A stretch of DNA of 64,000 nucleotides from Manis javanica (GCF_040802235.1 NC_133158.1:43218001-43282000); one strand, 5' to 3'; shown: positions 37,001 through 45,757, counted from the first letter of the stretch. Numbers and translations are program-made. Notes: generated by a model from the sequence alone, not told the origin.

Positions 37001-38604
37001 AGCAGACCTGCCCTGTGCAGGTGGAAGCCCAAGCTGGGACACCTGGGAATGTGAAGCAGTGAGACCTGCCTGAGGGCTGCCCAAGCCTCCCAAGGGCCCC
37101 ACGCTGAGTTGGGGACGCCGGAGGCTGGACATCCCAAAGCTGGGGGTGCAGAGGGTTCTGCTGGTGTGGTTTCTGCAGCCAGAGCTCAGACAGGCTGGAA
37201 CTTCTTGGGGCTGGGGGCCCCTGGTGGAGGCCTGGGGAGCCTCACACAGCAGGGCTGTGCACAGGTGCTGTGTATCCTCCTGTCGCTTGCTCTACAAGGG
37301 AGGTATTACCTCCTCATCCAGCCTGGAGACTTGCCCAGCACCACACGCCTGAACTGGGACCCAGACTCTGTCCTGCTGTGCCTCTCCTCAAAATGCTGAA
37401 CCCAGGGCAGGGAGGAGTGACAGGACTTGGGATCCAGGGCTGGCAGAAGTACCCTCCCAGGGGCCTTCCCAGTGCCTGTCTCCGAAACCACTGTGCCCAG
37501 GGGTGCTCTGGGGCTCCCAGGTGGCTGGCTGCTGGCTGAGGAGGGAAGCTGGCCCTGCTGTGCTTACCGCTGCCTCTGGGCAGGGCGACTCCCGAAAGAG
37601 CCTCCAGCACAGAGCTCTTGCCGGAGCTCTGGTCCCCGATGACGGCGATGGCAGGCAGGGCCAGGTCCTGCTCCACGCCCAGGGCCCGCAGGGAGTCGAT
37701 GAGGTCGATGCAGGGGCGCACCTTCTCCTCGTACTGGCTGTACAGGTTGTTCTCGGGCCCCTGGAAGGGGCAGGGTAGGCTCTCAGCCCTCTGGCAGGGC
37801 TCCCACCATCCTGGGGCATTTGTGGCAGAATCTGTTCATCTACTGATGGTGGGTGGCAGAGAGGAGGGGGGCAAGGAGGCTCTGGGTGTGCCTCGGGGAG
37901 GTCTCTGCACCCTGCTCCTGTGGCAGCTTTGCTTCTGCTGATGTGGGGCAATGGGGGTGGGGCCAGGCCTGACTGAGCAGGGCAATGGCACCAAGAGGTG
38001 GGAGCTCCTGGCCAGCCAGAGACGGGAACGGAGGTGGGCCCTGGGTAGGGAGGGGGTGGTGGCAATGACAATAGTAGCTGGAGGAAAAGCTCCCAGGAAG
38101 GAGGCGCCAGCACAGAGAGCGGAAGCGCCCAGACTCACATCAAGGAAGGTCATCATTGCCCTGGAGATTGGGTATGTCCCCAGTGCCTGTTGAAGGGCCC
38201 GAGAGAGCTGGGGGACACCAGTCGTGCGGCCACATTCAGTCCGGACTTGCAGGTTTACTGCCATGCTTGCGGAGGTGCTCACCCATGGCACCCACAGCCC
38301 TTTTCTGCTGGAGGCTGGAACATGCCCATCCTGAGCTCCCCTCCACCCACCTTACCTTTGCCCTCTGTTGGCCCCAGTTTCCTTCTGGCTGCTGTTGGTT
38401 CAATGTCAGCAACTTCAAGTTCTTGGAGAGGAAAACTGCGTCCTTCCCTCCGGCCTGCCAGTTTGGAGGGAATATCATTTGCCCTGTGGCTTTGCCAGAT
38501 GGTGGTGGCTGCTGCTGGAAAAAATTCATTTCTTTTTTTGGATGGTGTAGGGAAGAAGATGGATTGTGCCTCTGGTACGACCAAGAACTGTGGGATTTAG
38601 GCAT
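14711..38604 (-). CDS. MX2: MX2, interferon-induced dynamin-like GTPase Mx2 (13 coding exons)
   Basis: Thirteen exons join in frame at consensus splice sites into 711 codons plus stop (human 715). Residues 1-83 form the MX2-specific N-terminal extension. The GTPase domain follows, with G1 GDQSSGKS at 125-132 (Lys131), switch Thr151, G3 DLPG at 226-229 and G4 TKPD at 295-298. The stalk and GTPase effector region run from about 385 to the end. MX2 rather than MX1 is chosen because the N-terminal extension with [13 protein letters not shown] is present and the stalk matches MX2 ([12 protein letters not shown]). The family oligomerises, sits at the nuclear envelope and pores, and blocks nuclear steps of some viruses, notably lentiviruses and herpesviruses. 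No stop or frameshift was found, so the gene looks functional. The human triple arginine at 11-13 is replaced by QRH. An interferon-type promoter lies at 45.73-45.89 kb. Confidence 0.95.
15359..15662 (+). repeat. TCCTA pentanucleotide microsatellite with 39-bp flanking duplication
   Basis: Long runs of TCCTA, with CCCTA and TCCTG variant blocks, fill 15395-15472 and 15513-15662. The 39 bases from 15359 recur exactly at 15474-15512, offset by 115, so the array grew together with a piece of its left flank. It lies in the last MX2 intron (14942-16208). Confidence 0.9.
16209..16460 (-). CDS. MX2: MX2 coding exon 13
   Basis: It has acceptor TTCCAACCAG and donor CTG|GTGAGTG. It encodes residues 552-635, from [16 protein letters not shown] to HLDAYFL, in phase 0 at both ends. 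It covers the stalk stretch with [15 protein letters not shown] and the MX2-specific insert rich in Ser and Asn (SNNTSSVSS). Confidence 0.95.
16461..18173 (-). other. MX2 intron 12, no other feature seen
   Basis: This intron is unique sequence with moderate GC. No conserved coding segment, RNA gene or clear interspersed repeat was recognised. Confidence 0.5.
18174..18250 (-). CDS. MX2: MX2 coding exon 12
   Basis: It has acceptor TTTTGTTAG (a TAG rather than CAG acceptor) and donor CAG|GTGAGTG. It encodes residues 526 (completed) to 551, with the conserved [11 protein letters not shown] of the stalk. Confidence 0.93.
18661..18819 (-). CDS. MX2: MX2 coding exon 11
   Basis: It has acceptor TTATGTTGCAG and donor GTTG|GTGAGC. 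It encodes residues 473 (completed) to 525, including [18 protein letters not shown], a signature of the Mx stalk. Confidence 0.95.
19009..19053 (+). repeat. (CA)n microsatellite
   Basis: An uninterrupted run of about 22 CA dinucleotides lies in MX2 intron 10. It is likely to vary in length between individuals. Confidence 0.95.
19353..19494 (-). CDS. MX2: MX2 coding exon 10
   Basis: It has acceptor TCCCTTTCAG and donor AAAAAG|GTGAGTCC. It encodes residues 426-472 plus one base, including [18 protein letters not shown] of the stalk. Confidence 0.95.
19766..19888 (-). CDS. MX2: MX2 coding exon 9
   Basis: It has acceptor TTTGTTCAG and donor GAG|GTAAGG. It encodes residues 385-425, [20 protein letters not shown] to KMFFLIE, in phase 0 at both ends. 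It covers the second bundle-signalling element region and the start of the stalk. Confidence 0.95.
20380..20605 (+). repeat. MIR SINE relic with internal T-tract
   Basis: The MIR order is visible on both sides of a T-run at 20501-20515: 'ctgagcattgtctttgggcg' and then 'gaacctaaggctcagagaga' and 'gagcttgtaagtggtagag'. Confidence 0.6.
21080..21200 (+). repeat. hAT MER1-group relic
   Basis: It reads 'gtgctcctcaaaatgggttcc' and then 'catgggccccacctagactt', the recognisable half of a MER1-group element. It lies in MX2 intron 8. Confidence 0.4.
21460..21930 (+). mobile_element. Solo LTR in MX2 intron 8, antisense to MX2
   Basis: The segment has paired CCAAT motifs ('cagccaatgagaa' at about 21676 and 21702), a 'ccataaggct' promoter-like word, a C/T-rich R region and the polyadenylation hexamer in 'ccaaataaaccca' near 21883. 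No retroviral genes flank it. The boundaries are approximate. Confidence 0.5.
22258..22336 (-). CDS. MX2: MX2 coding exon 8
   Basis: It has acceptor CTTGTTTCAG and encodes residue 358 (completed) to 384, with [20 protein letters not shown]. The donor is AAT|GTGAGT: the last exon base is T rather than the usual G. It encodes Asn where human MX2 has Gln. Confidence 0.93.
22640..22860 (+). repeat. L1 ORF2 fragment
   Basis: The text 'ggcagcagacttcctaatttc' followed by 'ttacaaagctatggtaatta' and 'gaacagaatagtaagcccag' is the conserved [18 protein letters not shown] ORF2 segment, broken by substitutions. It lies in MX2 intron 7. Confidence 0.65.
22940..23140 (+). repeat. hAT MER1-group relic
   Basis: It starts 'gcagtggttttcaaagtgtg' and 'gtccctggaccag' and ends 'gttgagaaccctgg', matching the two ends of this element group. 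Confidence 0.55.
23255..23475 (+). repeat. MIR SINE relic
   Basis: It has the MIR order 'gtatttatggagtgctggct', 'tttaatcctaaatacaatcc', and 'gctcagagaggctgagccat'. It lies in MX2 intron 7. Confidence 0.6.
23859..24057 (-). CDS. MX2: MX2 coding exon 7
   Basis: It has acceptor CTTACCTCCCAG and donor TTCAG|GTGAGAC. It encodes residue 292 (completed) to 357, with the G4 motif TKPD at 295-298, [12 protein letters not shown], and FFQTHPYF. Confidence 0.96.
24058..25150 (-). other. MX2 intron 6, 5' part
   Basis: A weak MIR-like fragment lies at about 24215-24330 ('ttcttgggtgcctgctgggt'). The remainder is unique intron without recognised features. Confidence 0.4.
25150..26590 (+). repeat. Long ancient interspersed repeat, copy A
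   Basis: Phrases such as 'gaaagagcattccaggctct', 'gcacggcctgatttacacat', 'ggcaggagattatggaggct', 'gatgttgctttagaactggg' and 'gagatttgggagttgctggc' follow the order of a well-known long mammalian repeat whose family name I do not assert. A second copy at about 30.36-31.40 kb has the same order and orientation. Confidence 0.55.
25881..25962 (+). repeat. 45-bp-period direct duplication
   Basis: A 37-base block beginning 'acttcagacgcattagacat' at 25881 recurs at 25926 with one mismatch. It is a local tandem duplication inside repeat copy A. Confidence 0.85.
26840..27370 (-). repeat. L1 relic, antisense
   Basis: It reads 'gaagtgtacagttgagtatt', 'cttgcaaaactggaattctg' and 'ctctatgaatctgactgctc' on the plus strand, the reverse complement of the 3' part of old L1 elements. 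Confidence 0.65.
27371..28010 (-). other. MX2 intron 6, middle
   Basis: This is AT-rich unique sequence. Nothing was recognised. Confidence 0.4.
28015..28215 (+). repeat. MIR SINE relic
   Basis: It contains 'ccaacagccctagcctacgg' and 'ttttacagatgaggaaacgg' then 'tgcccaagatcaggtagcta', a clear MIR. Confidence 0.75.
28779..28917 (-). CDS. MX2: MX2 coding exon 6
   Basis: It has acceptor TTTGGCATCAG and donor CATAG|GTGAGAGG. It encodes residues 246-291 plus one base, with [19 protein letters not shown] and [20 protein letters not shown] of the GTPase core. Confidence 0.96.
30000..30200 (+). repeat. hAT-Charlie (MER5-like) relic
   Basis: It shows 'tcggcactactgacatctgg', 'gggctgtcctgtgcatcata' and 'ctcaggcactgccagtgttt', the MER5 skeleton also seen at 1.5-1.7 kb. 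It lies in MX2 intron 5. Confidence 0.55.
30360..31400 (+). repeat. Long ancient interspersed repeat, copy B
   Basis: The order is the same as copy A at 25.15 kb. Phrases include 'gaagagtaggtgcaaagatg', 'gtttgaaagtagagccagtc' and 'gctggactggatgtgccata'. The many open frames crossing it have no protein character. Confidence 0.5.
31911..32065 (-). CDS. MX2: MX2 coding exon 5
   Basis: It has acceptor GCCTCCACAG and donor CAG|GTGGGCC. It encodes residue 194 (completed) to 245, with [14 protein letters not shown] and the G3 motif DLPG at 226-229, then the conserved [14 protein letters not shown]. Confidence 0.96.
32370..32798 (+). mobile_element. MaLR-type LTR (MLT1-like)
   Basis: It ends with the characteristic 'cactaagttttggggtaatt' and 'gttatgtagcaatagatgac', followed by 'taataca', and contains 'ctatataagaagcag'. 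It is in plus orientation, antisense to MX2, in intron 4. Confidence 0.6.
32820..32920 (+). repeat. Degenerate CA-rich tract
   Basis: Interrupted ACAC/ACACTCACA motifs run through this segment in MX2 intron 4. It is a decayed dinucleotide repeat. Confidence 0.6.
34380..34500 (+). repeat. hAT MER1-group relic
   Basis: The words 'ggatttctcaaacttgaagt', 'gggggtctagttaaaatcca' and 'gtggctgagattctgcattt' follow the MER1-group consensus. It lies in MX2 intron 4. Confidence 0.5.
35100..35430 (-). repeat. L1 relic, antisense
   Basis: It reads 'tttgatggacatctaggtag', 'gctgggtgtatactcaggag' and 'cttacactcccatcagcaat' on the plus strand. This is the reverse complement of the conserved C-terminal L1 ORF2 segment. 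Confidence 0.6.
36550..36687 (-). CDS. MX2: MX2 coding exon 4
   Basis: It has acceptor ACTGTCTCTCAG and donor AGAAAG|GTAAGG. It encodes residue 148 (completed) to 193 plus one base. It starts with [14 protein letters not shown], where Thr151 is the switch I residue, and ends with SQVEKEIQK. Confidence 0.96.
37568..37760 (-). CDS. MX2: MX2 coding exon 3
   Basis: It has acceptor CCCCTTCCAG and donor GCAGCG|GTAAGC. It encodes residues 84-147 plus one base, from [20 protein letters not shown] through the G1 P-loop GDQSSGKSS to GVALPRGS. It is the best conserved exon and the surest evidence for an Mx GTPase. Confidence 0.97.
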
Positions 38605-38675
38605 GAGCTGTCAGCCTATCAGGGCAGGAAGGTGTGTTCCCAGCTGCTCGGTGCCTCCAATCTTCTTAACAAGCT
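38356..38675 (-). CDS. MX2: MX2 exon 2 (5' UTR end plus start codon)
   Basis: The acceptor TTATGTCTTTGCAG precedes AGCTTG at 38675. A 71-base leader without any ATG leads to the start codon at 38602-38604, and the donor AAAG|GTAAGG ends coding at 38356 (83 codons). The start is fixed by alignment of Lys3, His5, Trp8, Tyr10 and KKEM at 23-26 with human MX2. Met26, the short-isoform start in human, is also present. Residues 11-13 are Gln-Arg-His. Confidence 0.93.
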
Positions 38676-40293
38676 CTGCAAAGACATAAGATGGGACAGT
38701 GGCCCAAACATCACCATCACCATGCACTCCTCCCCTAAGCTGCTCCTTGGCCATCCCTGCCTCACCCAGCCCCACACAACCCACCACCCTGTGTGGACAC
38801 AGAGCCCAGCAACCCAGCACGCCCTGTGCAGGGTCACCCGTGCAGACCCTGCTGCTGCTCCCTGGAGTGCCTTCCCACAAATCTGCATGCAAGCTCCTGT
38901 CTTGGGCTCTACTGTTTTGGGGGGTGGGGGATGGTGGGAATGGGGAGTGACTAAGCTAAGGTAAAGGGAATCTGAAATAAGCAAGTGGCAGCACTATGTC
39001 TTTAAGATAAACTCCAGGATCCAGTTTAATCAGTTAGAAGCCAGGGTTAGTTTCACACGGAGGGGCTACCTGGGGCTCTGAGGCCAGACCAGCTGTGTGT
39101 GTGACCTGGGCCACTCTCCGAGGCTCTCCACCGTGTCCTGCCGGGGTTGTGCCCTGGCCTTTCCTGGCCTTGCTGGGGCCAAATCTGACTTGGGTTTCAG
39201 TTGGAAGGAGATAGAGAAGGCCTTCCTGGGCTCTTCCAAGTGGTGAAGCCCACTGACTTGCAGACCTGTGAGGAGGGTCCCCCAGTTGTGGCCCAGCTCC
39301 CTTGGGAGCCCTGAGAAGGGCTGTCAGGTGAGAGCAGCTCCCTTACTTCTGCCCGTACACCTGCAAAGTCACCCTCTCTCTATTTACTTGATTGTCACCT
39401 GTTACCCTATGCAAGCAGGTACTCTGTGTCTCCTGACGGCACTGGGCAGTGGCAGGCACCCCCCAGATCCTGGTTTCATGAGCAAATGGAGGAAGGCATG
39501 GCTTCCTTTCCTGCAGCATCTGGGAAGCCATCACTACCACGATGCTCCCCACCTGGCCTGTCTTCTCATGTCAGTAACAGCAGCTCTGACCTTCTGACAG
39601 CGCTGGACAAACGCCCCCCAGCCTCCCTTGCCTTTCAGCCCCACAGCCCGCCCTCAGCAAACTGGACTCTACCTCCAAAACATTCAGAATACAACCATCT
39701 GTCACCACCCCACTGCTGCCACCTTAGCCCAAACCACTGTGGTCTCATCTGAATGCTGCCCTGGCCACCCGGCCTGGTGAATCTTGCCAGAAGCAACTGC
39801 TGAGGCCCTGATCCTGGAAAGCGCAGGGCCCCCTTCCTTAGCCGCTCTGGCCATCCTTCACTCTGCCAGGCCTTCCCTCCACGTGTTCCCGGGAGTGAAA
39901 CCCAGCAGTCGCAGTTGTGCCCATGGACAAAGACAGAGGCAGCTAAATCGGTCAGTTACCCACCTAGCCGCTTGTTTTCCCATGGACTGGATGGTTCCAC
40001 AGGCTATTCCATCCTCGGTACTTCGAGGCCACACTTTGTCTATCATCTACCACCAGCCTACCCTTTTCTCTGTTCACTTTATATTCCACTTTGTTCAAAC
40101 CCTAAGCCAGTAACTACAGTTGGTTGTACGGGTGAAAGGCAATGACAGACTATTGGGCAGAAACTCAAGCGTTCACTCTGCGAGTCAGCCAGCCCGCTAG
40201 GCAATCCTGATGCCTGGCGTGCCGTGTGGTGATTCTTCCCCTGACCACGATGTGGGCCCTTCCCATCCAGGGAACACGGTGCAGCACCACCCA

Positions 40294-40527
40294 TCAGAAG
40301 TGCCCCTGTGGCTTGTACTGGGAAACTCTCAGAAAGGCCCTCCCTCTGACTGAGGACCAGAACAAAATCTGGGTTATTTGTGGCTGTTTCGCATCTTCTG
40401 GTTTTTCTTCATCTCTCTGGAGTCTCTGAGTTTCAGCCTTTGATACATTCGGCATCTGATATTCTTTCTCCCATGCAATTGTTTCTCTTATAAAACAGCC
40501 ATTCTTGTCACGCCTGTCCTTCACCAA
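40294..40527 (-). pseudogene. Coding-like open frame of unknown origin
   Basis: A 77-codon frame reads MVKDRRDKNGCFIRETIAWE and continues with polar, charged residues (KAETQRLQRDEEKPEDAKQP). The composition looks like real protein rather than a random frame. It has no partner exon or clear splice sites that I can see. I do not recognise the protein. It could be a fragment of a processed retrocopy or pure chance. Confidence 0.25.
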
Positions 40528-41922
40528 GTGTCAAGAGAAATTATGATCCCATGTAAAAGGTCTCTGCTTTGCTTTTATTTTTAAAGTATAATTGCCCTCA
40601 AGAACATGTCCCCCCTCCTTAGTATAAGGAAATTGTATTAAGATTATGTTAACCTCTTGAATGTAAGCACACAACAGATTACTTTGCAGAGGGCCAGGCT
40701 GAAGGAGCCTGTGCCCCCTTCTGTTAATGAGGGAGGAAGCCATCTGTCCTGGGCACCCTTGGCCTTGGCACAAGGCTCAGACCCAAGTCATTGGTGGTCC
40801 TGGCTCCCCAGCCCAGTGGGCACTGCTGTGTCCCTTGGCTCCTGTCCACAGAGATTCAGCAGGCTTTATGGTTTACTGTGGTACTTTATAAAACAACTGA
40901 GAGCAGGACATGCAAGAAATGGTCTTTGGGAATCCGAACATTCTTGGCCTTTTCTGGTGGGATGGGAGCTCCAGCGTCAGGAGGCAGGGGTTGGGGGTCA
41001 TAGCTGAAGAAACTGCTGTTCACAGAGGCCCAGGAAGTGCAGGTGAGAAACATCAGCATCAGGCACCTGGTGTGGCAGGACAGGGCAGCAGGATCTTATC
41101 AATTCAAGGACACAGAATTGTCTTTGATAAAATGGAGAAAGATAAGAGGCAGAGAGCTTAACCACGCAGCATGCCTGGGAGAGTCCATATGGGCAGGAGA
41201 GACAGCTGCTCAGGTACGAACATCACTGTGCCACCCCCAGCGGGGTCTCCTTCCTTCCTTCCCTCTCGTCAGGAGGGGTCCAAAGCAGCAGAGAGGGGCA
41301 CTGCCCACCCCCACTCCCAACCCAGATCATGCAGGGCGACGGGCTGGAACACATACACAGGGCCAGAGTCGGCCACCCAGGGGAAGAAGCAGTCCCAGGT
41401 GGCAGGAGGTGGAGAGGCAGAAAGGGCCATGGCACAGGACTGGAGCAGGGAGACCAGAGAGGAGCGCCCACTGACAGCCCGGCATGGTATCTGGACCAAG
41501 GAGAGTGTTGCTTTACATACTCGTGGGGCCCTGCCTGCATCCCTGATCACCTACAAGGAAACGTGTTTGGATGGATGGTGCGCTGGTCTCTGACCCAACG
41601 ACAGAGCTGGGGGATGGCTGTACCTGAGGACAAGTCATGAAACCTGAAGCTCTCAGCTTGCCTGAGCCAGACAAGCATGGGAGTGTAGCCTGAGCTCCAT
41701 CCCCCTGCCACCCCCAAACTTGGCTTTATCCTGTGTTTCTGTCTACCTTCCACCCAATTCTGAATAGCTGGGCAGGTGGGACCCAAGGGAGTGACCACAT
41801 CCCAGCAGGGACAGCCTTGCTTCTGGGCCCATGGGGTAATGCCCACTCTGTGGAAGGCACCCCAAAATTGTATTGAGGTTACCTACGTCACAGAGAACCC
41901 ACTTGAGTGATATGCAACCTAA

Positions 41923-42736
41923 GACAAGATGCTGGAAATCCTAGCCATGGCAATCAGACAAGATAAAGAGATAGAAGGCATCCAAATTGGTAAGGAATAG
42001 GTTAAACTGTCACTGTTTGCAGATGACATGATACTATATATGGAAAATCCTAAAACCCCACCAAAACACTATTAGAACTAATACATGGATTCAGTAAAGT
42101 TGCAGGATACAAAATTAATACACAGAAATCTGTTGCATTCCTATATACTAACAATGAACTAGCAGAAAGAGAAATCAGGAAAACAATTCCATTTATAATT
42201 GAATCAAAAAGAATAAATACCTAGGAGTAAACCTAACCAAGGTGGTGAAAGACCTGTACTCTGAAAACTACAAGACATTCATGAGAGAAATTAAAGATGA
42301 CACAAATAAATTGGAATCTATCTCATGCTCATGAATAGAAAGAATTAATATTGTGATAATGGCCATCCTGCCCAAAGCAATTTACAAATTCAGTGCACTT
42401 ACTTGTGGAATCTAAAAACAAAACAAAACAAAATGAACAAAACAGCACAGACTCAGAGAAACTGAGAAGTGACTGGTGGTTACTGTGGGGGAGGGATTAG
42501 GGTTGGGGGAAGCTAACAGGGCACAAAAATTCTCAATCATAATATAAGTTGGTATGGGGATGAAGTACAGCACAGTGAATATAGCTAATGGCTCTGTAAC
42601 ATCTTTCTACATTGACAGATAGTAAGTAGATAATTGGTGTGAGGATTTAATAATGTGAGTAAACTGTTGAAACACTGGGTTGTATACTTTAAACCAATAT
42701 AATACTGTGTATCAACAATACTTCAATAAAAAAAAG
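41923..42736 (+). mobile_element. 5'-truncated L1 with target-site duplication
   Basis: It contains the reverse-transcriptase catalytic motif in LFADDMILYMENP at about 42017-42056, then the ORF2 segment with later stops, a jump to the 3' UTR near 42400, and an AATAAA-A tail. The 11-mer aagacaagatg flanks it at 41922-41932 and again at 42734-42744, fitting target-primed insertion. ORF2 is incomplete and broken. Confidence 0.75.
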
Positions 42737-44109
42737 ACAAGATGTTAACCAAGACTGTAAGACTGTGATTCCCAAACTGTGCACCAGGACGCCCTAGGGG
42801 ACTGGTGAGAACTCGCAGGGGCACTGTGGGGTATTTAAAATTTCCCAGGGATGCACAGCTGTTGGATACCACACAACCTACTGTTACTGAGTTGTTCGGA
42901 CCTAACAGCAATAATTAATCAATAGAACCATTTGGTATTTCTTTTGGTCAGGGAGAACAGTACATGACTTATGAAGACACTGGGGGCATCTAAGGCAGAA
43001 TGTGTGGGAATTTCCACTGAGAGCAGGTGATATGGAGGCAGATGAGTGTCTGTGAGCTGAGAGGGGAGAAGGGAGGTGGGCTGATGTATGGACAGATGTG
43101 CAGATGGACAGGCAAGGGCTGGGCGGGAAGAGGCCAGGAGGTGGGTCTTGGATTTCCCAGGAGCTCAGCTGGCTTGTCTCTTTTATGCCCCTCATATGCC
43201 TGTATTCTCATATGGCTAATTTATATTGTGCCTATTTTTACAGGGGATGGGAAGTGAAATTCAGAGAAGCAGCTGGGGTCTTGTCCCATGGCTCCGAAGT
43301 AACAGACTCAGGACTCCAGTGGAGCAACAGGTTACTTTGATGATGAGGAAACAGCAAAGCTGTTCAGATTTGGAAAATGCATTGCAGATCTCCACCATCT
43401 ATGATGGGTAGATTTCAGAAATGCAGTCTTAAAGACCAGTCCCTTCCCCTGGGCCTCTTCCTTTTGACTGTTTTTTATTTTTGTTTCACACATTCCCCAG
43501 GCCTCATTAGGCCCCAGAAGAGTCTCGGTGGGCCCCAGGGGCGTGAATCTCAGTGCCCGGCATCCATCCCTGGGCCCCTGGGCCTGGCCTCCTGGACCCG
43601 AGCCAGGCCTGGGCTCTGCTTAGAGTTCCATGGCCATACAGGCTCAAGCCCGCAGAGTGGAGAACACTGCAATTACTTTAACAACTTTGCATCCTCTACC
43701 TGGTATCTTGCTGTGTCTTCAGGGTTATTACCTACAAGTACAAATACTGTATGGATCTATGTGATCACTCAGATGGTAGGGATATTTAGTCTCCTTTGAT
43801 ACTAATTAGAAAATTAGTTTCTCCTCAAAGCAAAATACAACCACAACTATCTGGCTCACTGAGACTTCATAGTTTCCAGGAAAGAAGGATGAAGATGTTA
43901 CTCTCACAGCTCCAGGTCTGAACCTGGACACCGTCCATGACCAGCAGGGGAAAAGCTAAATGCCTCACTGGCCTGGAAAACCTGCCAAAGCTGTTCAAGG
44001 CCAGGGGACGACTGGGTGTCAGGGATTCTTCTTCCTCCTGGTGACATGAACTGGAGAGGTCACCACAGCATCCTAAGATGTATATATTTCCCCAAACAAT
44101 GCCAAGGAC

Positions 44110-44290
44110 AGCTGGCAATGACCAGAAGCTGAAGAGGCCAGGAAGGATCTCTCTGAGGGAACCAGCCAGGCAGACCCATCGATCTCAGATGGCCAGCCTC
44201 CAGAGCTGGGAGAGGATAGATTTCTGTTGTGTAAACCACCTAGTCTGTGGTGCTTTGTTACGGCAGCCCCAGGACACAAATAATCCATGT
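44110..44290 (+). mobile_element. MaLR-type LTR end (MLT1-like)
   Basis: It contains 'ccagcctccagagctgggag', 'agatttctgttgtgtaaacc' and 'ctagtctgtggtgctttgtt', the typical 3' part of MLT1-type LTRs. Confidence 0.5.
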
Positions 44291-44734
44291 CTAAGGACGG
44301 ATCTGTTTCCCCCAAATGCCACTCTTTGCTGGGAAGTCTCGGCATCAATGTCTCTAAGTAGAAATTTGAAAGCCCAGCACTGCACATGTAACAGTGGGGA
44401 GTCACTAAGGCTAGGAGTCGGGTGACCTCTCCCCTCAGGAGCAATTTCCCAGCACACCAGAGGGTGGCCCTGTGCCATCGATGCCACAGCACGGGGGCAG
44501 CAGGAGCCTTGAGACCAGGCTTTGCAGCTCCGATTCTGACACTCTCTACCCTATCCAGAGAGGGTCAGACCCCATAGGTTAAGGACTCAGTCCTACAAAT
44601 CATACGACCCTCCCCAACCTCACTCCCAGCATGGCAAGTCCAGGCTGTGACCTGTGCTTCTGCCTGGCTACAGAACGGATGTGCCCACAACCCCCTCCTT
44701 GGGTTTGAATAATGCTAGAGCAGCTCACAGAACC

Positions 44735-45125
44735 CAGAGAAACATTTTACTTTCCAGATGACAGGTTTATTAGAAAAGGATGTAACTCAGGAACAACCAG
44801 ATGGAAGAGAGGCATAGGGCAAGGTGTGGAGGTGCAGGGAACTCCCCTGCCCCTCCCAGCGCACGGCTCTCCCCACGGCTCTCCCCACATCTCCACGTGT
44901 CCACCAACCCAAGGAGAAGGGTCTCCAAACCCCTCCAATGGGTATTTATCATTACGGTGGCACAACTGATTAACTCATTGGCCATTGGACACTGATTCAA
45001 CCTCCAGCCCCCTCTCCAGAGGTCAGGGGTGGGGCTGACAGCTCCCACCTTCTAATCACACAATTGGGTGTCCTGGCAACCAGCACCCCCCACCCCAGGT
45101 GCATTCCAAAAGCCACCTCATTGAC
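44735..45125 (-). mobile_element. Old LTR-type relic
   Basis: It runs from 'aggtttattagaaaaggatg' through 'cattggccattggacactga' and 'cagctcccaccttctaatca' to 'agccacctcattgacataac'. This recalls an old ERVL/MaLR LTR. Orientation minus is suggested by TTTATT (AATAAA on the minus strand) at its left end. The family is not asserted. Confidence 0.4.
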
Positions 45126-45224
45126 ATAACGAGTGACAAGGTTTTCTTCACAGGAAAAGCCTAGTGTTTTAGGAGCTCTGCATTAGGAATGGGGACCAAA
45201 TAATATACTTTAAAAAATATTTGT

Positions 45225-45420
45225 GTGTATTGCAAAATGACCCACTATAAGTCCAGTTAACCTCCATCCCCATACACAGTTACATGTTTTTCCTATGATG
45301 AGAATTTTTAAGACTTTTAGCAACTTTCAGATATGCATGCAGTACAGTATCATTAACTGTGGGAGTGTAATATCACTGCATGGTGACTTTAGTTAATGCA
45401 TTTCTTATTATAATTCACAA
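45225..45420 (-). repeat. L1 3' UTR relic, antisense
   Basis: It reads 'acccactataagtccagtta', 'ttttcctatgatgagaattt' and 'agcaactttcagatatgcat' on the plus strand, the reversed L1 3' UTR. Confidence 0.55.
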
Positions 45421-45728
45421 TTTCACAGGGACACAAAGCTCTCCACCCCCAACCCAGAGGTGTGCACTCCACAGGTGCTTAACAAAGTGTCCAAAAAGCC
45501 ACCCCTCTGTGGCCACCAGGGAAGCCGCTGTGTGTGAGACTTCCTTGCTAGAGCGTGCCCTCTGCAGACGGGGTGGGGGGCTTTCTGAGGCTCATAGGGG
45601 CAGAAACTTGTCTTTATGGCGCCTGCCTTCTGGCACAAGCCAAGTTCAGCAGGAAATCCTTTCAAAAGGCTTATCTGCTGCATTAAGACATTGCTCAGCA
45701 GCCCTCCCCGCCCCAGCCGGTCTCCTAC

Positions 45729-45757
45729 CTGAGCAGCTCCAGAAGACTCCACGCAAA
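45729..45757 (-). other. MX2: Candidate MX2 non-coding exon 1
   Basis: On the minus strand GCTGCTCAG is followed by GTAGGAG, a usable donor, with the last exon base at 45729. The TATA-like box at 45780-45787 predicts initiation near 45750-45758, so the leader exon is only about 25-30 bases. Splicing to 38675 is inferred from the clean acceptor there. Confidence 0.5.

Larger units (their letters stand above)
38676..45728 (-). other. MX2: MX2 intron 1
   Basis: This 7-kb intron separates the leader exon from the first coding exon. It holds an L1 insertion (41.93-42.73 kb), LTR-type relics near 44.1-45.1 kb, an antisense L1 3' end at 45.2 kb, and a coding-like minus-strand frame at 40.3-40.5 kb. 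The 39.0-40.2 and 40.6-41.9 kb stretches show nothing recognisable. Confidence 0.6.

Noticed and set aside
37388-38113. 241-codon minus-strand open frame over MX2 exon 3
   Set aside because: It reads exon 3 in the wrong frame and runs through intron on both sides; the exon's true frame gives the Mx P-loop.
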